DNA of 64,000 nucleotides from Brachionus plicatilis. Its lineage: Eukaryota > Rotifera > Eurotatoria > Ploima > Brachionidae. Positions 49,831 to 58,929 of the stretch are shown in pieces. The stretch is taken from the NCBI GenBank assembly GCA_010279815.1, contig QEOQ01000590.1, positions 551,149 through 615,148 of the forward strand, read 5' to 3'. The first letter of the stretch is position 1. Each line of letters opens with the position of its first letter. A model generated the notes under the pieces. The model had not been told where the DNA came from. It searched no databases and was given only the letters and a program-made list of their open reading frames with translations. Made by a program: the position numbers and the translations under genes.

Positions 49831-50689
49831 TGAGACTTGGGTCTTCAAATAATTATTTTTTTTTATCAAAATATTTCTTGATTTTTTTGATTATATTTGT
49901 ATTATTAAATAAAATAAAATTAAAATTTTCTTTTAATCATTTCATTTATCATTTCTTTATATAGAGTGTAGTTGCTCTAAGAAAAATTAAAATTAAAAGA
50001 TGCATTTTACTATGAAAAAAATACTGAATTAATTTCTATAAAAGATAAATATTTTGAATTTAAAAAAAAAAAGATAGATATTTGTAATTTGATTTCTACT
50101 GGGCTGACTCTACTGAGCAAATTGAATCTAATTCATTAAAGTTAAAAAATTAAATTTTTAGCATTATTTACTTTAGCTATGCTAAGGATAATTTTAAGAT
50201 TAAATCAAGTTGATTTTAATGAAAAAAGCTATTTAGAAATCAAATATTTTTTGAAAAATTTTGTTGATAATATAAATGAAACTTTAAATTAAGTTATAGA
50301 AAATTCTCTAATATACTCAACTGATAAATTAAAATATTTCAAAAAATGACGAATTCTATAAAAAATTTATTAACATGATGGTTTTTTAACATAGAATTCT
50401 ACGCGTTATTTAGATTTGGTAAATTAGTTCCAGCATAATTTTTTGAATTTTAACTAAATGTAAAATTTTTTTTCGATTTATTCTAGTAATTTTTATTTTT
50501 GGTAGTTATACATAGAATAATTTAAATTTTTGATGTCAGATTTAAATTGAATCAAAAAGACTCTGAATGATTCAAAATTTAAAAAATGAATTTTTATTCT
50601 GAATAATTTGAATAATTATGTCTATTGTAGAAATTTTTTTTATTTCTTTATTTAAAATTTAATTTTTGAATATATTAAAATTAGATAAA
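49831..50689. other. AT-rich spacer
   Basis: Between the first SelW gene and erlin. No gene or structure recognised. The short frame at 49758-49964 overlaps the SECIS and is not a gene. Confidence 0.5.
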
Positions 50690-52173
50690 ATGAGTTTAGC
50701 GGGTATCATAGCTACTTCAACAGCTGTCTTGGCTTTTTTAATTAGCATGTCTATTCACAAAATAGATGAAGGTATTTGAACTAAAATAAATTAAAATAAA
50801 CTAATTAAAAATTTTTCAGGACATATTGGCGTTTATTACAGGGTATTATTGAAATATTCTAAGTTTTATTTTGTCAAAATAAAAAAATTATAGGGTGGTG
50901 CCTTATTAAAATCAACATCAGGTCCAGGATTTCATTTAATGATCCCTTTTATTACTTCGTTTAAATCAGTTCAAGTAAAAACATATCTAAGTAAATCAAA
51001 TGAAACATAAATGTATAGCAATTCTTTAGACAACTATGCAAACAGATGAAGTGAAGAACATACCTTGTGGAACAAGGTAATAAATTTATTTTGGTAATAA
51101 AATAATAAAATTATATTTAAGTGGTGGTGTGGTCATTTACTTTGACAAAATCGAAGTAGTCAACTTTTTATCCCCAGATCATGGTTTTTTTTTTAAATCA
51201 AAGCATTAAACCCTTTTACCTATTTTCCTCAAGTATACGAAACTGTAAAAAAATTTACGGCAGACTATGACAAGCCTTTAATTTTCAATAAAATACATCA
51301 TGAGCTAAATCAGTTCTGCAGCATGCACACCTTACAAGAAGTCTACATAGATCTATTTTGTAGGCACAATAATTTTCTTTTAATTTAAATTTCAATATTT
51401 TTTAAGCTGACATTGACGAACATTTGAAGAACGCTTTGCAAACCGATTTAACCACTTTAGCACCTGGTCTCTTTGTTCAAGCAGTTCGAGTAACTAAACC
51501 AAAAATTCCTGAGCAAATTAGAAAAAATTATGAATTAATGTGTTTTATAAAACAATTTTCTATACTGGAATTTTTATTAATAAGTTTTTTTATAAAGGGA
51601 AGGTGAAAAGACCAAGCTTCTGATTTCGGTCCAACATCAAAAAGTGGTTGAAAAAGAAGCTGAAACTGAACGAAAAAGAGCAATAATAGGTTAATAGAAA
51701 TAAAAGTCTAAAGTGTTGGTTTTTAAATTTTCTTTAGAGGCTGAAAAAATGGCTCAAGTTTCCAAGATTCAATTTGAGCAAAAAATAATGGAAAAGGAAT
51801 CGGACAAAAAAATTTCTGACATTGAAGGTTAGTCTTAAGCAAGTCAACTAGGATGAAAATTAATTTTTTATTTTAGTTCAGATGCAAGTAAATAGGGACA
51901 AATCTTTGGCTGATGCCGCATTCTACAAAGTAAAAAAAGAAATCGAAGCTAATAAAGTAATTTTTAATTCTGTTTTTAGTAGCAAAAAATTTAATTTTAA
52001 TTCAAATTTAATTTTAGGCAAAATTGACCCCTGAATATTTGGAAATGATAAAATATGAAGCACTTGCAAAAAATACTAAGATTTATTTCGGAAATTCAAT
52101 ACCTAATTTGTTTACGGATAATTTTTTTAGTTCTTCTAAAACTCAGATTCCAGAAGATCAAAAAAAGAAATAA
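50690..52173 (+). CDS. Erlin (SPFH-domain ER lipid-raft protein)
   Basis: An ER-membrane SPFH/prohibitin protein. In animals ERLIN1/2 form a ring complex that hands activated IP3 receptors to RNF170 for degradation, and restrain SREBP. Eleven exons: 50690-50771, 50820-50842 (23 nt), 50894-50974, 51030-51076, 51122-51183, 51234-51359, 51407-51539, 51598-51689, 51738-51827, 51877-51956, 52018-52173; 323 aa, close to the family norm. It has an N-terminal signal anchor (residues 3-22), then [90 protein letters not shown], a charged coiled coil ([13 protein letters not shown]), [17 protein letters not shown] and [12 protein letters not shown]. Introns are about 45-60 nt. Two donors (GTTTTT, GTGTTT) are weak but needed to keep frame. 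Confidence 0.93.
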
Positions 52174-52661
52174 ATTAAACTCTTTGAATTAATTTAATTA
52201 ATCATTCTGCAGAACAAATTCGAATTAAAAGTCTGGTAAATTTTAGACTTTTTTCTTTACTTTTATCAAAAATTTTTTTTCTAAAATATATAATAATATA
52301 AAAATTTAAAATTATTTCTAATTTTTTAACTCAAAAATTTGCGGGAACATCAAAACAAAAATTAAAACACTAATATTCTAAATTTTTTATTTTATATTTT
52401 CAATTTATTATACAATTAAACTAAAAAAATATCTTTATCGTCAAACAAGTGTCACTGTTTGTGAGTTACAATTACTTATCAAAAATTAATCAAAACACAT
52501 TTATTTTGCTAATTTTTTTATCATGGTCAAAATAGAAAAAGAGCTTTTTAAATTTTGAATTAAAAGACAAAATAATTGCACCTTTGAATATAAATAAAAT
52601 TTCAAAATTTTGAAATAATTGAAATTAGTTTTAGAGTCCATCAATTTTTCTAAAATTAAAA
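52174..52661. other. AT-rich spacer
   Basis: 488 bp between erlin and POLR3K. No feature recognised. Confidence 0.5.
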
Positions 52662-52988
52662 ATGTTATTTTTTTGTCCTAATTGTGGAAATGTTTTAATA
52701 GTCGAAGAAGGACCCAACTGTTACAGATTTGCATGTAACACGTGCCCGTTTATTAATAACATAAATGATAAAATGGCAAATAGAAAATACTGCAAATTAA
52801 AGGAAATAGATGATGTGCTGGGTGGCGCAGCAGCATGGGAAAATGTGGACTCTACTGAGATTGCTTGCGAAGAATGTGGTCATAAAAGAGCTTATTTCAT
52901 GCAAATTCAGACCAGATCTGCTGACGAACCGATGACTACGTTTTACAAATGCTGTAACCCTCAATGCGGAAAACGTTGGCGTGACTAA
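52662..52988 (+). CDS. POLR3K: RNA polymerase III subunit RPC10/RPC11 (POLR3K)
   Basis: A small zinc-ribbon subunit of RNA polymerase III that stimulates transcript cleavage and takes part in termination and reinitiation. Single exon, 108 aa, the same length as the human protein. The N-terminal zinc ribbon is FFCPNCGNVLIVEEG followed by CNTCPF. The C-terminal TFIIS-like ribbon is IACEECGHKRAYFMQIQTRS, then the acidic active hairpin residues in ADEPMTTFYKC and CGKRWRD. All eight zinc-ligand Cys are present. The UGA-free frame shows it is not part of the selenoprotein family that flanks it on both sides. Confidence 0.96.
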   Translation: MLFFCPNCGNVLIVEEGPNCYRFACNTCPFINNINDKMANRKYCKLKEIDDVLGGAAAWENVDSTEIACEECGHKRAYFMQIQTRSADEPMTTFYKCCNPQCGKRWRD

Positions 52989-53331
52989 ATGTTTTCAATT
53001 TTTTAAAAAATAAAAATAATTTAAAAATATTTTATTAAAATTTCTTAAATTCACAGGAAATTTTTTTTTTTCAATTATAAATATATCCAAAATTTAATTT
53101 AAAGAGCTAAGTTATTTTAAATTTTTTGAATCAAAAAAGAACAAAATCCTTTTTTGGACGATTTAATTTTAGATCAAGTGAAAAGATTTGGATTTTTAAG
53201 ATAATAACTAGGGCTGAACGAATTTCAAATTCTATTTATGACGTGTTTTATTTATAAACATTTAAATGAAAGAATTTTGTATAAAATCAAACGAGATCAT
53301 CTTTATCTAAAATTCAAGACGTAACCAAAAA
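52989..53331. other. AT-rich spacer
   Basis: 343 bp between POLR3K and the second SelW gene. Nothing recognised. Confidence 0.5.
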
Positions 53332-53632
53332 ATGAGTCATTTGGAAATTACAGTAGAATATTGGTAATTATTATCTTATAAATTTAAACTTTTTTTCTAT
53401 CTTTACCTTTAGTTCTTCATGAGGGTATCGTCCTCGCTTCAGAGAGCTTCAAAGAATTATTCTTAAAGAAGTTCCAGAAGCGAGAGTGATTGGCTCCAGT
53501 GGTCGAGCATCATCTTTTGAAGTTAAAATAAATGGAAAATTAATTTTCAGCAAATTGAAAACAGGTGTTTTTCCTAATTTAGAGGAACTAGCAGAACAAA
53601 TTGCCGTCATGATACAACAAAAAGAAATATGA
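53332..53632 (+). CDS. Selenoprotein W-like protein 2 (C-S-S-U)
   Basis: Exons 53332-53363 and 53413-53632; 83 aa if translation ends at the TGA at 53630-53632. The 49-nt intron splits the redox Cys codon TG|T. The redox motif is C-S-S-U, Sec codon TGA at 53420-53422, then GYRPRFRELQ. Next come the Rdx-fold segments RASSFEVKINGKLIFSKL and FPNLEELAEQIA. This copy uses TGA both for Sec and apparently as its stop. Fourteen further codons stay open before the next in-frame TGA, and the SECIS begins only about 60 nt after the first stop, so occasional Sec insertion there is conceivable. No CaaX box. The role is inferred from SelW: glutathione-dependent thiol redox. Confidence 0.87.
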
Positions 53633-53693
53633 ATGTTCAAAGAAAATATTAAGAAAAATTTATCAAATAAATTTTGAAGATTTATTTTGGCTA

Positions 53694-53737
53694 ATGACTG
53701 TTACTGTTAAAAACTCAAAATAAATGGTGATATGATA
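53694..53737 (+). promoter_or_regulatory. SECIS element of SelW-like gene 2
   Basis: ATGA at 53694-53697, a stem CTGTTACTG against TGGTGATA (several G.U pairs), an A run (AAAAA) 11 nt after ATGA in the apical loop, and a 3' quartet TGAT at 53733-53736. A canonical SECIS core. Confidence 0.75.
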
Positions 53738-54544
53738 AATTCAAAATAGTCTAAAAATTTATTAAATAAATTTTTCTAATTTTAAAAATAAAGAATTAAA
53801 AGAAAATTTTTAATCTTACATAATTAAACTCTCGAAATATATTTTAATGAATAGGGTTAGAATAAGATAAGATATCGTCAGTTTTAAGATAAAATAAAGA
53901 TTTGTAGGGTCTAGTTAAAAATTTAAATAAAATCTATTTATATCTTTTCTGATACTTTTCTTAATGTTAAAGATAAGATAAATGACATAATTTTTCCGTC
54001 GATTAAAAATTTTATTGTTTCTCAGGTTTTTTAAAAAATAAAAATATACATCCTCAATTTTTAAAAAGTCACAGCTAATCATTTTAATGAATATGTTTTT
54101 CGTTTTTAAATATTCAAGTTTCCAAATTTGAGAAATAGAATAGTTAATCAACACTTGTTGTGATTTTGAATTAAAATTAGTAAAAAAATTAATTAAAAAG
54201 AAGTCTAGTAGTTTTAGTTCCTTTGCATTATTTTTTTATCAGATTTATATTTAAAAGCATTTTATTATTTTATTTTTAATTTAGTATAATTTTTACTTAA
54301 ACCAATGGCCATTGTAAAGTAAACGATATTTAGATTTAACCTTTTTTCAAACTGTAGATAAATATTTATAGAAGAAACTTAATAATTTAGGTTATTTGAT
54401 CAGTTTTCTTCTAGAAGAATTATGTTCAAACATAATTAATATGTATAAAAAGCATTATAAAAAGGCTTTAAATTTGGTTAAAATTTATTTTATTTTTTAT
54501 TTCGAGAAAAATTTAGAAGCAATTTCAACAAAACTAGAAAAAAA
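53738..54544. other. AT-rich spacer
   Basis: About 0.8 kb between SelW genes 2 and 3. No gene recognised; the minus-strand frame at 53915-54154 is low complexity. Confidence 0.5.
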
Positions 54545-54842
54545 ATGACTCAAGTTCAAGTCCAAATCGAATATTGGTAAACACAGTTTTGAACTAATTT
54601 AATGAGTTTTTTTTTAATTTTTAATTTTAAGTGGGGCATGAGGTTACGGTTCTCGCTTTCGCGAGCTTCAGCGGACAATTTTAGCTGAAGTTCCGAATGC
54701 GCAGGTAACAGGATCAGTTGGTCGTTCTGCATCATTTGAGGTCACTGTTAATGGTAATTTGGTTTTTAGCAAGCTACAAAAGGGAAGCTTTCCGAATTTC
54801 GATGATATTGCAATGCAGGTCGCCGAAATTGCCGGAAAATAG
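54545..54842 (+). CDS. Selenoprotein W-like protein 3 (C-G-A-U)
   Basis: Exons 54545-54576 and 54632-54842; 80 aa, stop TAG. The 55-nt intron lies within the redox Cys codon. The motif is C-G-A-U, Sec codon TGA at 54639-54641, then GYGSRFRELQRTIL. Next come SASFEVTVNGNLVFSKL and SFPNFDDIAMQVAEIAG. The same C-G-A-U as copy 1, but with no CaaX end. Codon choice is G/C-richer than the flanks, as expected for a real gene. Confidence 0.88.
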
Positions 54843-54924
54843 ATGATCAACTCTACTCAAAATTAAAATGCTAAAAATTTAAAAATTAATTTTTTTATTC
54901 TAAATTTCTTGTTATATTTAATGG

Positions 54925-54968
54925 ATGACTGTTGCCGTTGAAAATAAATTAAATCATGGCAATACGAA
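54925..54968 (+). promoter_or_regulatory. SECIS element of SelW-like gene 3 (variant)
   Basis: ATGA at 54925-54928, stem TGTTGCC pairing with GGCAATA, AAAA 12 nt after ATGA, 3' quartet CGAA (54965-54968). As in gene 1, the first base of the 3' quartet is C rather than T, while the GA is kept. Confidence 0.65.
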
Positions 54969-55407
54969 AAAATTTAAATTATAACAGTCTTTTAGAAAAG
55001 TTAAAAATTATATTTTTTTGAATTTTTGGTTTGTATTAGTTTAGGCTTAATAAATTTTTTATCAAAAAATTTTGTTTTATTTAAAAGGAAATTAATTATA
55101 AATGATTTTAGAAAAAATTTAAAAATTTTAGGAATTAACAGATCACTTTGACTTTTTATCAGGGTTTATCTGTTGCAAGAATTAGATTTTTGAAAATCTA
55201 AAAAAAAATTTAAATTTTTAATTTGGCCTTTTAAGTTATATCAAATAAAAAATTTTCATAGGTTATAATTATTTTATTTTGCTTTTTCACAATGATTAAG
55301 TAAAAAAAAAACCTCTTCGGTAACCTAAGTTTTCAAAATGCCTAAGCGATTTTTAATTCAAACAATTTATTCTAAAAAATAATTTAATTTTTTTTTGACA
55401 AAATAAG
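54969..55407. other. AT-rich spacer
   Basis: About 0.44 kb between SelW genes 3 and 4. Nothing recognised. Confidence 0.5.
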
Positions 55408-55705
55408 ATGAAAAAAATTAACGTTTTGATTGAGTATTGGTAATTTAGCATTTAATTTATATTTCGCAATAATTATGATTTTTAATAGTGGTGGATGAAG
55501 TTTTGCGTCTCGCTTCAGGGAAGTCCAAAGAGCAATCTTTAAACAAGTACCTGATGCGATTGTTATTGGCAACGTTGGTCGTTGGTCATCTTTTGAAGTA
55601 ACAGTTAATGGCAAGCTCATTTATAGCATGTTGGAGACTGGCGAATTTCCTAATCGTGATTTAATAGCTACAGAAGTTGTCAAAATTGCCAATGAAAACG
55701 AATAA
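55408..55705 (+). CDS. Selenoprotein W-like protein 4 (C-G-G-U, atypical flank)
   Basis: Exons 55408-55439 and 55489-55705; 82 aa, stop TAA. The 49-nt intron lies within the redox Cys codon. The motif is C-G-G-U, Sec codon TGA at 55496-55498. After Sec it reads SFASRFREVQ where all other copies have GY; it has R-W-S-S-F-E-V instead of R-x-S/A-S-F-E-V, and Y-S-M-L in place of (F/Y)-S-K-L. It is therefore the most diverged copy around the active site, but the frame is intact. Confidence 0.86.
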
Positions 55706-55745
55706 ATATTGTAAATCAAAATAAATTTTACCAAAAAAAATGCTT

Positions 55746-55789
55746 ATGACTGTTGGTTTAGGCAAATTTTTAACCCTTAGCAATATGAT
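55746..55789 (+). promoter_or_regulatory. SECIS element of SelW-like gene 4
   Basis: ATGA at 55746-55749, stem TGTTG against CAATA extended by TTAG/CTTAG-type pairing, AAA in the apical part, 3' quartet TGAT at 55786-55789. A canonical core. Confidence 0.72.
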
Positions 55790-56143
55790 AAAAGATTTTT
55801 TTGGTATTTTTATTTTCGATTTAAAGACAAATAAAATATATTTAAAAAGAATTTTTTTCTTCAAATTATTTTTTGTCTTACTTTTGAAAAATGTCAAGAT
55901 CTTAAATTATTGAATCTGATTCAAAATATTTTTTGAGTTTATATTAGAAATCAGACATTTATCACCTGAAATTTCTCAAATAACAACTGTAACTATGGTA
56001 TTTAAAACGCTTTTTTAAAATCCATTAGTCATGATGAAATTTTTTTTTATCGATTTATGATGAAAATTTCTTAATAGATTCAGAAATTTAAGATATAAAA
56101 GAAAATTTTTATTATTTTAAAAGAAATAAAACTAAAGTTGAGA
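55790..56143. other. Spacer with promoter block shared with gene 6
   Basis: The 5' flank of gene 5. A block reading ATCACCTGAAATT ... CAACTGTAACTAT ... (about 55960-56010) recurs before gene 6 (about 57408-57455), so the duplication that made genes 5 and 6 included at least about 190 bp of upstream DNA. Confidence 0.55.
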
Positions 56144-56441
56144 ATGAGTAAAGTTGAAGTTGCTATTGAATATTGGTATTTCTAGAAAATGAAAATTTAG
56201 ATGAATAAATAAATTATTTTTTAGTGGTGGGTGAGGTTACGGTTATCGCTTCAGAGAGCTTCAAAGAGCCATACTCCAAGAAGCTTCTGGTGCGAAAGTT
56301 TCCGGGGGTGTTGGCCGACCGTCATCGTTCGAAGTCACTATCAACGGAAAGTTAATCTATAGTAAACTCAGGACCGGAAGTTTTCCAGATAAAAGTGCCA
56401 TTGTTATGGAAGTGTCCAAGGCAGTCAGAGATAGTCAATAA
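56144..56441 (+). CDS. Selenoprotein W-like protein 5 (C-G-G-U)
   Basis: Exons 56144-56175 and 56225-56441; 82 aa, stop TAA. The 49-nt intron lies in the redox Cys codon. The motif is C-G-G-U, Sec codon TGA at 56232-56234, then GYGYRFRELQRAILQEA. Next come SSFEVTINGKLIYSKL and GSFPDKSAIVMEVSKAV. Nearly identical in layout and much of its sequence to gene 6, including 5' and 3' flanks, so these two are the youngest pair in the array. Confidence 0.88.
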
Positions 56442-56495
56442 TAATATTCTAAACAATGTATTTTCATGAAAAATTAATCGGTTTAATTTAAGCAA

Positions 56496-56541
56496 ATGAT
56501 TTCTATCAAGATAAATTTTAAAGAAATTTTGTTAGGATGAT
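56496..56541 (+). promoter_or_regulatory. SECIS element of SelW-like gene 5
   Basis: ATGA at 56496-56499, stem TTCTA(TC) against (GT)TAGGA, a loop with AAGATAAA, 3' quartet TGAT at 56538-56541. Used as the reference for the damaged gene 6 element. Confidence 0.72.
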
Positions 56542-57592
56542 TAAATTTATAAAAAGCCGTCAATTGTTTGTGAAAATAACTGTTTAAATATTTACATTTT
56601 AAATATATTTTTAATTCAATAAAAAAATTTAAATGTATCATTTCTTTATTATGATTTAATTTTAAATAAAATTTGAAATTTTAAAATTTTTATTTTTCTT
56701 GCAAATTAATATTAGTGATTTAACACTAATATTACATATTTTGGTCAAGATATATGCATCTACCCCTAGTATACTTTGGCAAATTAATTAAATCTTGAGC
56801 CATCTGGCGCAAACATTTTTCGAACTCCCTTAAAAAATTGTCTTTTAATTTAAGGTCGAAAATTGAATTCTAAGATTCCATTCACGGAAAAAGTGTTATT
56901 TTTGATGCACGGAAAAAGTAACTGCAACGATTTGGATTATTACTGCAAAATCGAGTCATTTAACAAGAAAAAGACATCCTTTTAGATTTTGACATCTAAT
57001 TTTACTATAAAAAGCCGTCAATTTTTAAATGATCTTAAATTGAGAAGACTCTAAGAGTAAAACCCAAATCCAACTTTTTTTATTAGAGTTAAAGCTAAAT
57101 TTAATTCAATTTGAATTGTTTCATTATATGATATATTTAAATCGAAAGGTTCTTTTTGTAAGTAAGGATCTAATTCATTGAAAAAGAAAGTGAGGTATTT
57201 TTGATTAAATTAATTTGTATAATATCCCTTTAAATTAAAATAAAATAAAATAATAAAATATCCCTTTGTGCCAGACCCTATCAAACGCTTTAGGAACATC
57301 AAAAAAAACTCGAAAAATGTCCTAGAAATATTCAAGGATACTGTGATTTTATGTATTAAGAAAAAGAGATTAGTAAAAAACTAGTATTATTTCTATTGAC
57401 TTATTTCACCTGAAATTATTAGTTTAGCAACTGTAACTATTGTTTTAGGACGTTTTAAAAAATTCCAACATTCAACATGTATTTTGAATCGAACATTCTC
57501 GATTAATAGAAAAAAATTGATATTTAAAAAGAAAAAAATTTACTAAAAAAGAAAAAAGATTTTTTTAAGTAAAAATAAAGCTAAAATTGAGA
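56542..57592. other. Spacer with a LINE scrap, upstream of gene 6
   Basis: Between SelW genes 5 and 6. It holds a minus-strand reverse-transcriptase fragment (57235-57325) and, at 57408-57592, the promoter block duplicated from gene 5. No other gene is seen. Confidence 0.55.
57235..57325 (-). mobile_element. LINE reverse-transcriptase fragment
   Basis: The minus-strand translation reads VFFDVPKAFDRVWHKGI, the hallmark F-x-D-x-x-K-A-F-D-x-V-W-H segment of non-LTR reverse transcriptases. Only about 25-30 codons remain. Confidence 0.75.
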
Positions 57593-57891
57593 ATGAGTAA
57601 AGTTGAAGTTTTTATTGAATATTGGTAATTTTAAATAAAAATAATCTAAAATTAAATTAATGGTCTTATTTTAGTGGTGGGTGAGGCTATGGTAGTCGCT
57701 TCAGAGAACTTCAAACAGCCATACGCAGAGAAGTTTCTGGTGCGAAAGTTTCAGGACATATTGGCCGATCGTCGTCGTTCGAAGTCAATATCAATGGAAA
57801 GTTAATCTATAGTAAACTTAGGACCCGAAGTTTTCCAAATAATAGTGCTATTATTAGGGAAGTGAACAAGGCTGTCCAAGAAAGTCAATAA
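57593..57891 (+). CDS. Selenoprotein W-like protein 6 (C-G-G-U), SECIS defective?
   Basis: Exons 57593-57624 and 57675-57891; 82 aa, stop TAA. The 50-nt intron lies in the redox Cys codon. The motif is C-G-G-U, Sec codon TGA at 57682-57684, then GYGSRFRELQTAIRREV. Next come SSFEVNINGKLIYSKL and RSFPNNSAIIREVNKAV. The reading frame is intact. It has several non-conservative differences from gene 5 (RTRSF for RTGSF, INNS-type changes). Its SECIS-like hairpin has lost the 3' quartet G. Without a working SECIS, translation would stop at codon 14. It may be a recent pseudogene in the making, or depend on another element. Confidence 0.75.
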
Positions 57892-57955
57892 AAATATACA
57901 AAATAAAAATAAACTACGAAATTTCGTAATAAATTAATCGATGAATTTTTAGCCA

Positions 57956-58001
57956 ATGATTTCTTTCAGGATAAATTTTTCAAAAATCTTGTTAGAATAA
58001 T
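57956..58001 (+). promoter_or_regulatory. Degenerate SECIS of SelW-like gene 6
   Basis: Aligned to gene 5: ATGA (57956-57959), stem TTCTTTC/GTTAGAA, loop AGGATAAA, but the 3' quartet reads TAAT (57998-58001) where gene 5 has TGAT. The G to A change removes one of the two tandem G.A pairs on which SECIS-binding protein 2 depends. Confidence 0.65.
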
Positions 58002-58344
58002 TAAAAATTAAAATAAATCGTTTTTTATTTTTGAAAATTACAGTTTACATATTGATTAAGTATTTACATTTAATTCAATAAAAAATATTTGGTAAAAACT
58101 GAATTTTTATTTTTTAAAATATGTGATAAAATGTCAAAATATTTTATATTGTTTTGGATTTTATTTTATTCTATCCAAATTAATATTGTCTTAAAAAAAT
58201 TCTAAAATATAATGTTTATAGTTCAAGAAATTCAAAACCTAATAGCTATCCGAATTTCTAATTTTTGGCTTTCGTTTCGTTTCCCAAAAGTTTAAGGCCA
58301 AACTGTTCTTTCCATTGTAAATATTGTAGATAAGGAGGAAAAAA

Positions 58345-58690
58345 TTAACACGAATTACAGTATACATCATTTTTCTGCAAATACATTTTTGCTGACACTT
58401 ACCGATACAATTACATTTCATGAATCCTTGACAACCTGAAATGGAATGAAGCCCATTAATTTCTCGTAAAGTACACTCTTTACTTAAATCTAGGTGTGAA
58501 AACTTTAAAAGCTTTTGCTTACATATTTGAAATGAATTCCTAGCATGCCAACCTTTAATAATACCATGTTTTGTTGCTAGTTGATATAACTTATGATTAT
58601 TTATTTTTGTGATATAAGCAAGTATATTAAACGGATCAGGAGGTCCGCGGTCTACATCCGGAACTGATACTTAAACGGTATCGCCAAATT
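58345..58690 (-). mobile_element. Integrase/KRBA2-like transposon ORF, C-terminal remnant
   Basis: The minus-strand translation reads LYQLATKHGIIKGWHARNSF, CKQKLLKF, LREINGLHSISGCQGFMKCN, then CIGKCQQKCICRK. This order (Y-x-L-A-T-x-x-G, then a G-x-G-F-x-K-C-N-C cysteine cluster) is that of the C-terminal part of integrase-type proteins related to KRBA2 and Ginger/Gypsy elements. The rest of the element is not seen. Confidence 0.5.
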
Positions 58691-58929
58691 TGGCCTCACC
58701 TAACTTGTGAATGTGTCGCATAGCCATCGCATCAGCAGTGTTCTAATTTTCGCCGCAACTATTTGAATATCCCTTATTTTTATAGCATTAGCTTCGAAAC
58801 ATGTTTGTTTCGATTAAGAAGAAGCTTGATTTAGAAAAGAACTTCTTTGAAACTTTTTAATGCCTATGCCTCTTTAGATTAATAAATTTTGTCTAATATC
58901 TTTTTCTTCTAGTTTTTTTTCGCCAAAAT

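Noticed and set aside
52662..52988. POLR3K as a further selenoprotein
   Set aside because: All zinc-binding Cys are encoded as Cys, there is no in-frame TGA before the stop, and no SECIS was seen after it.
53449..53640. Minus-strand frames over SelW genes 2, 3 and 4
   Set aside because: Antisense shadows of exon 2 of the selenoprotein genes.
49468..57684. Reading the in-frame TGA codons as proof that the SelW copies are pseudogenes
   Set aside because: The TGA is at the same Sec position in all six, the rest of each frame is intact, and each has a SECIS-like hairpin downstream.
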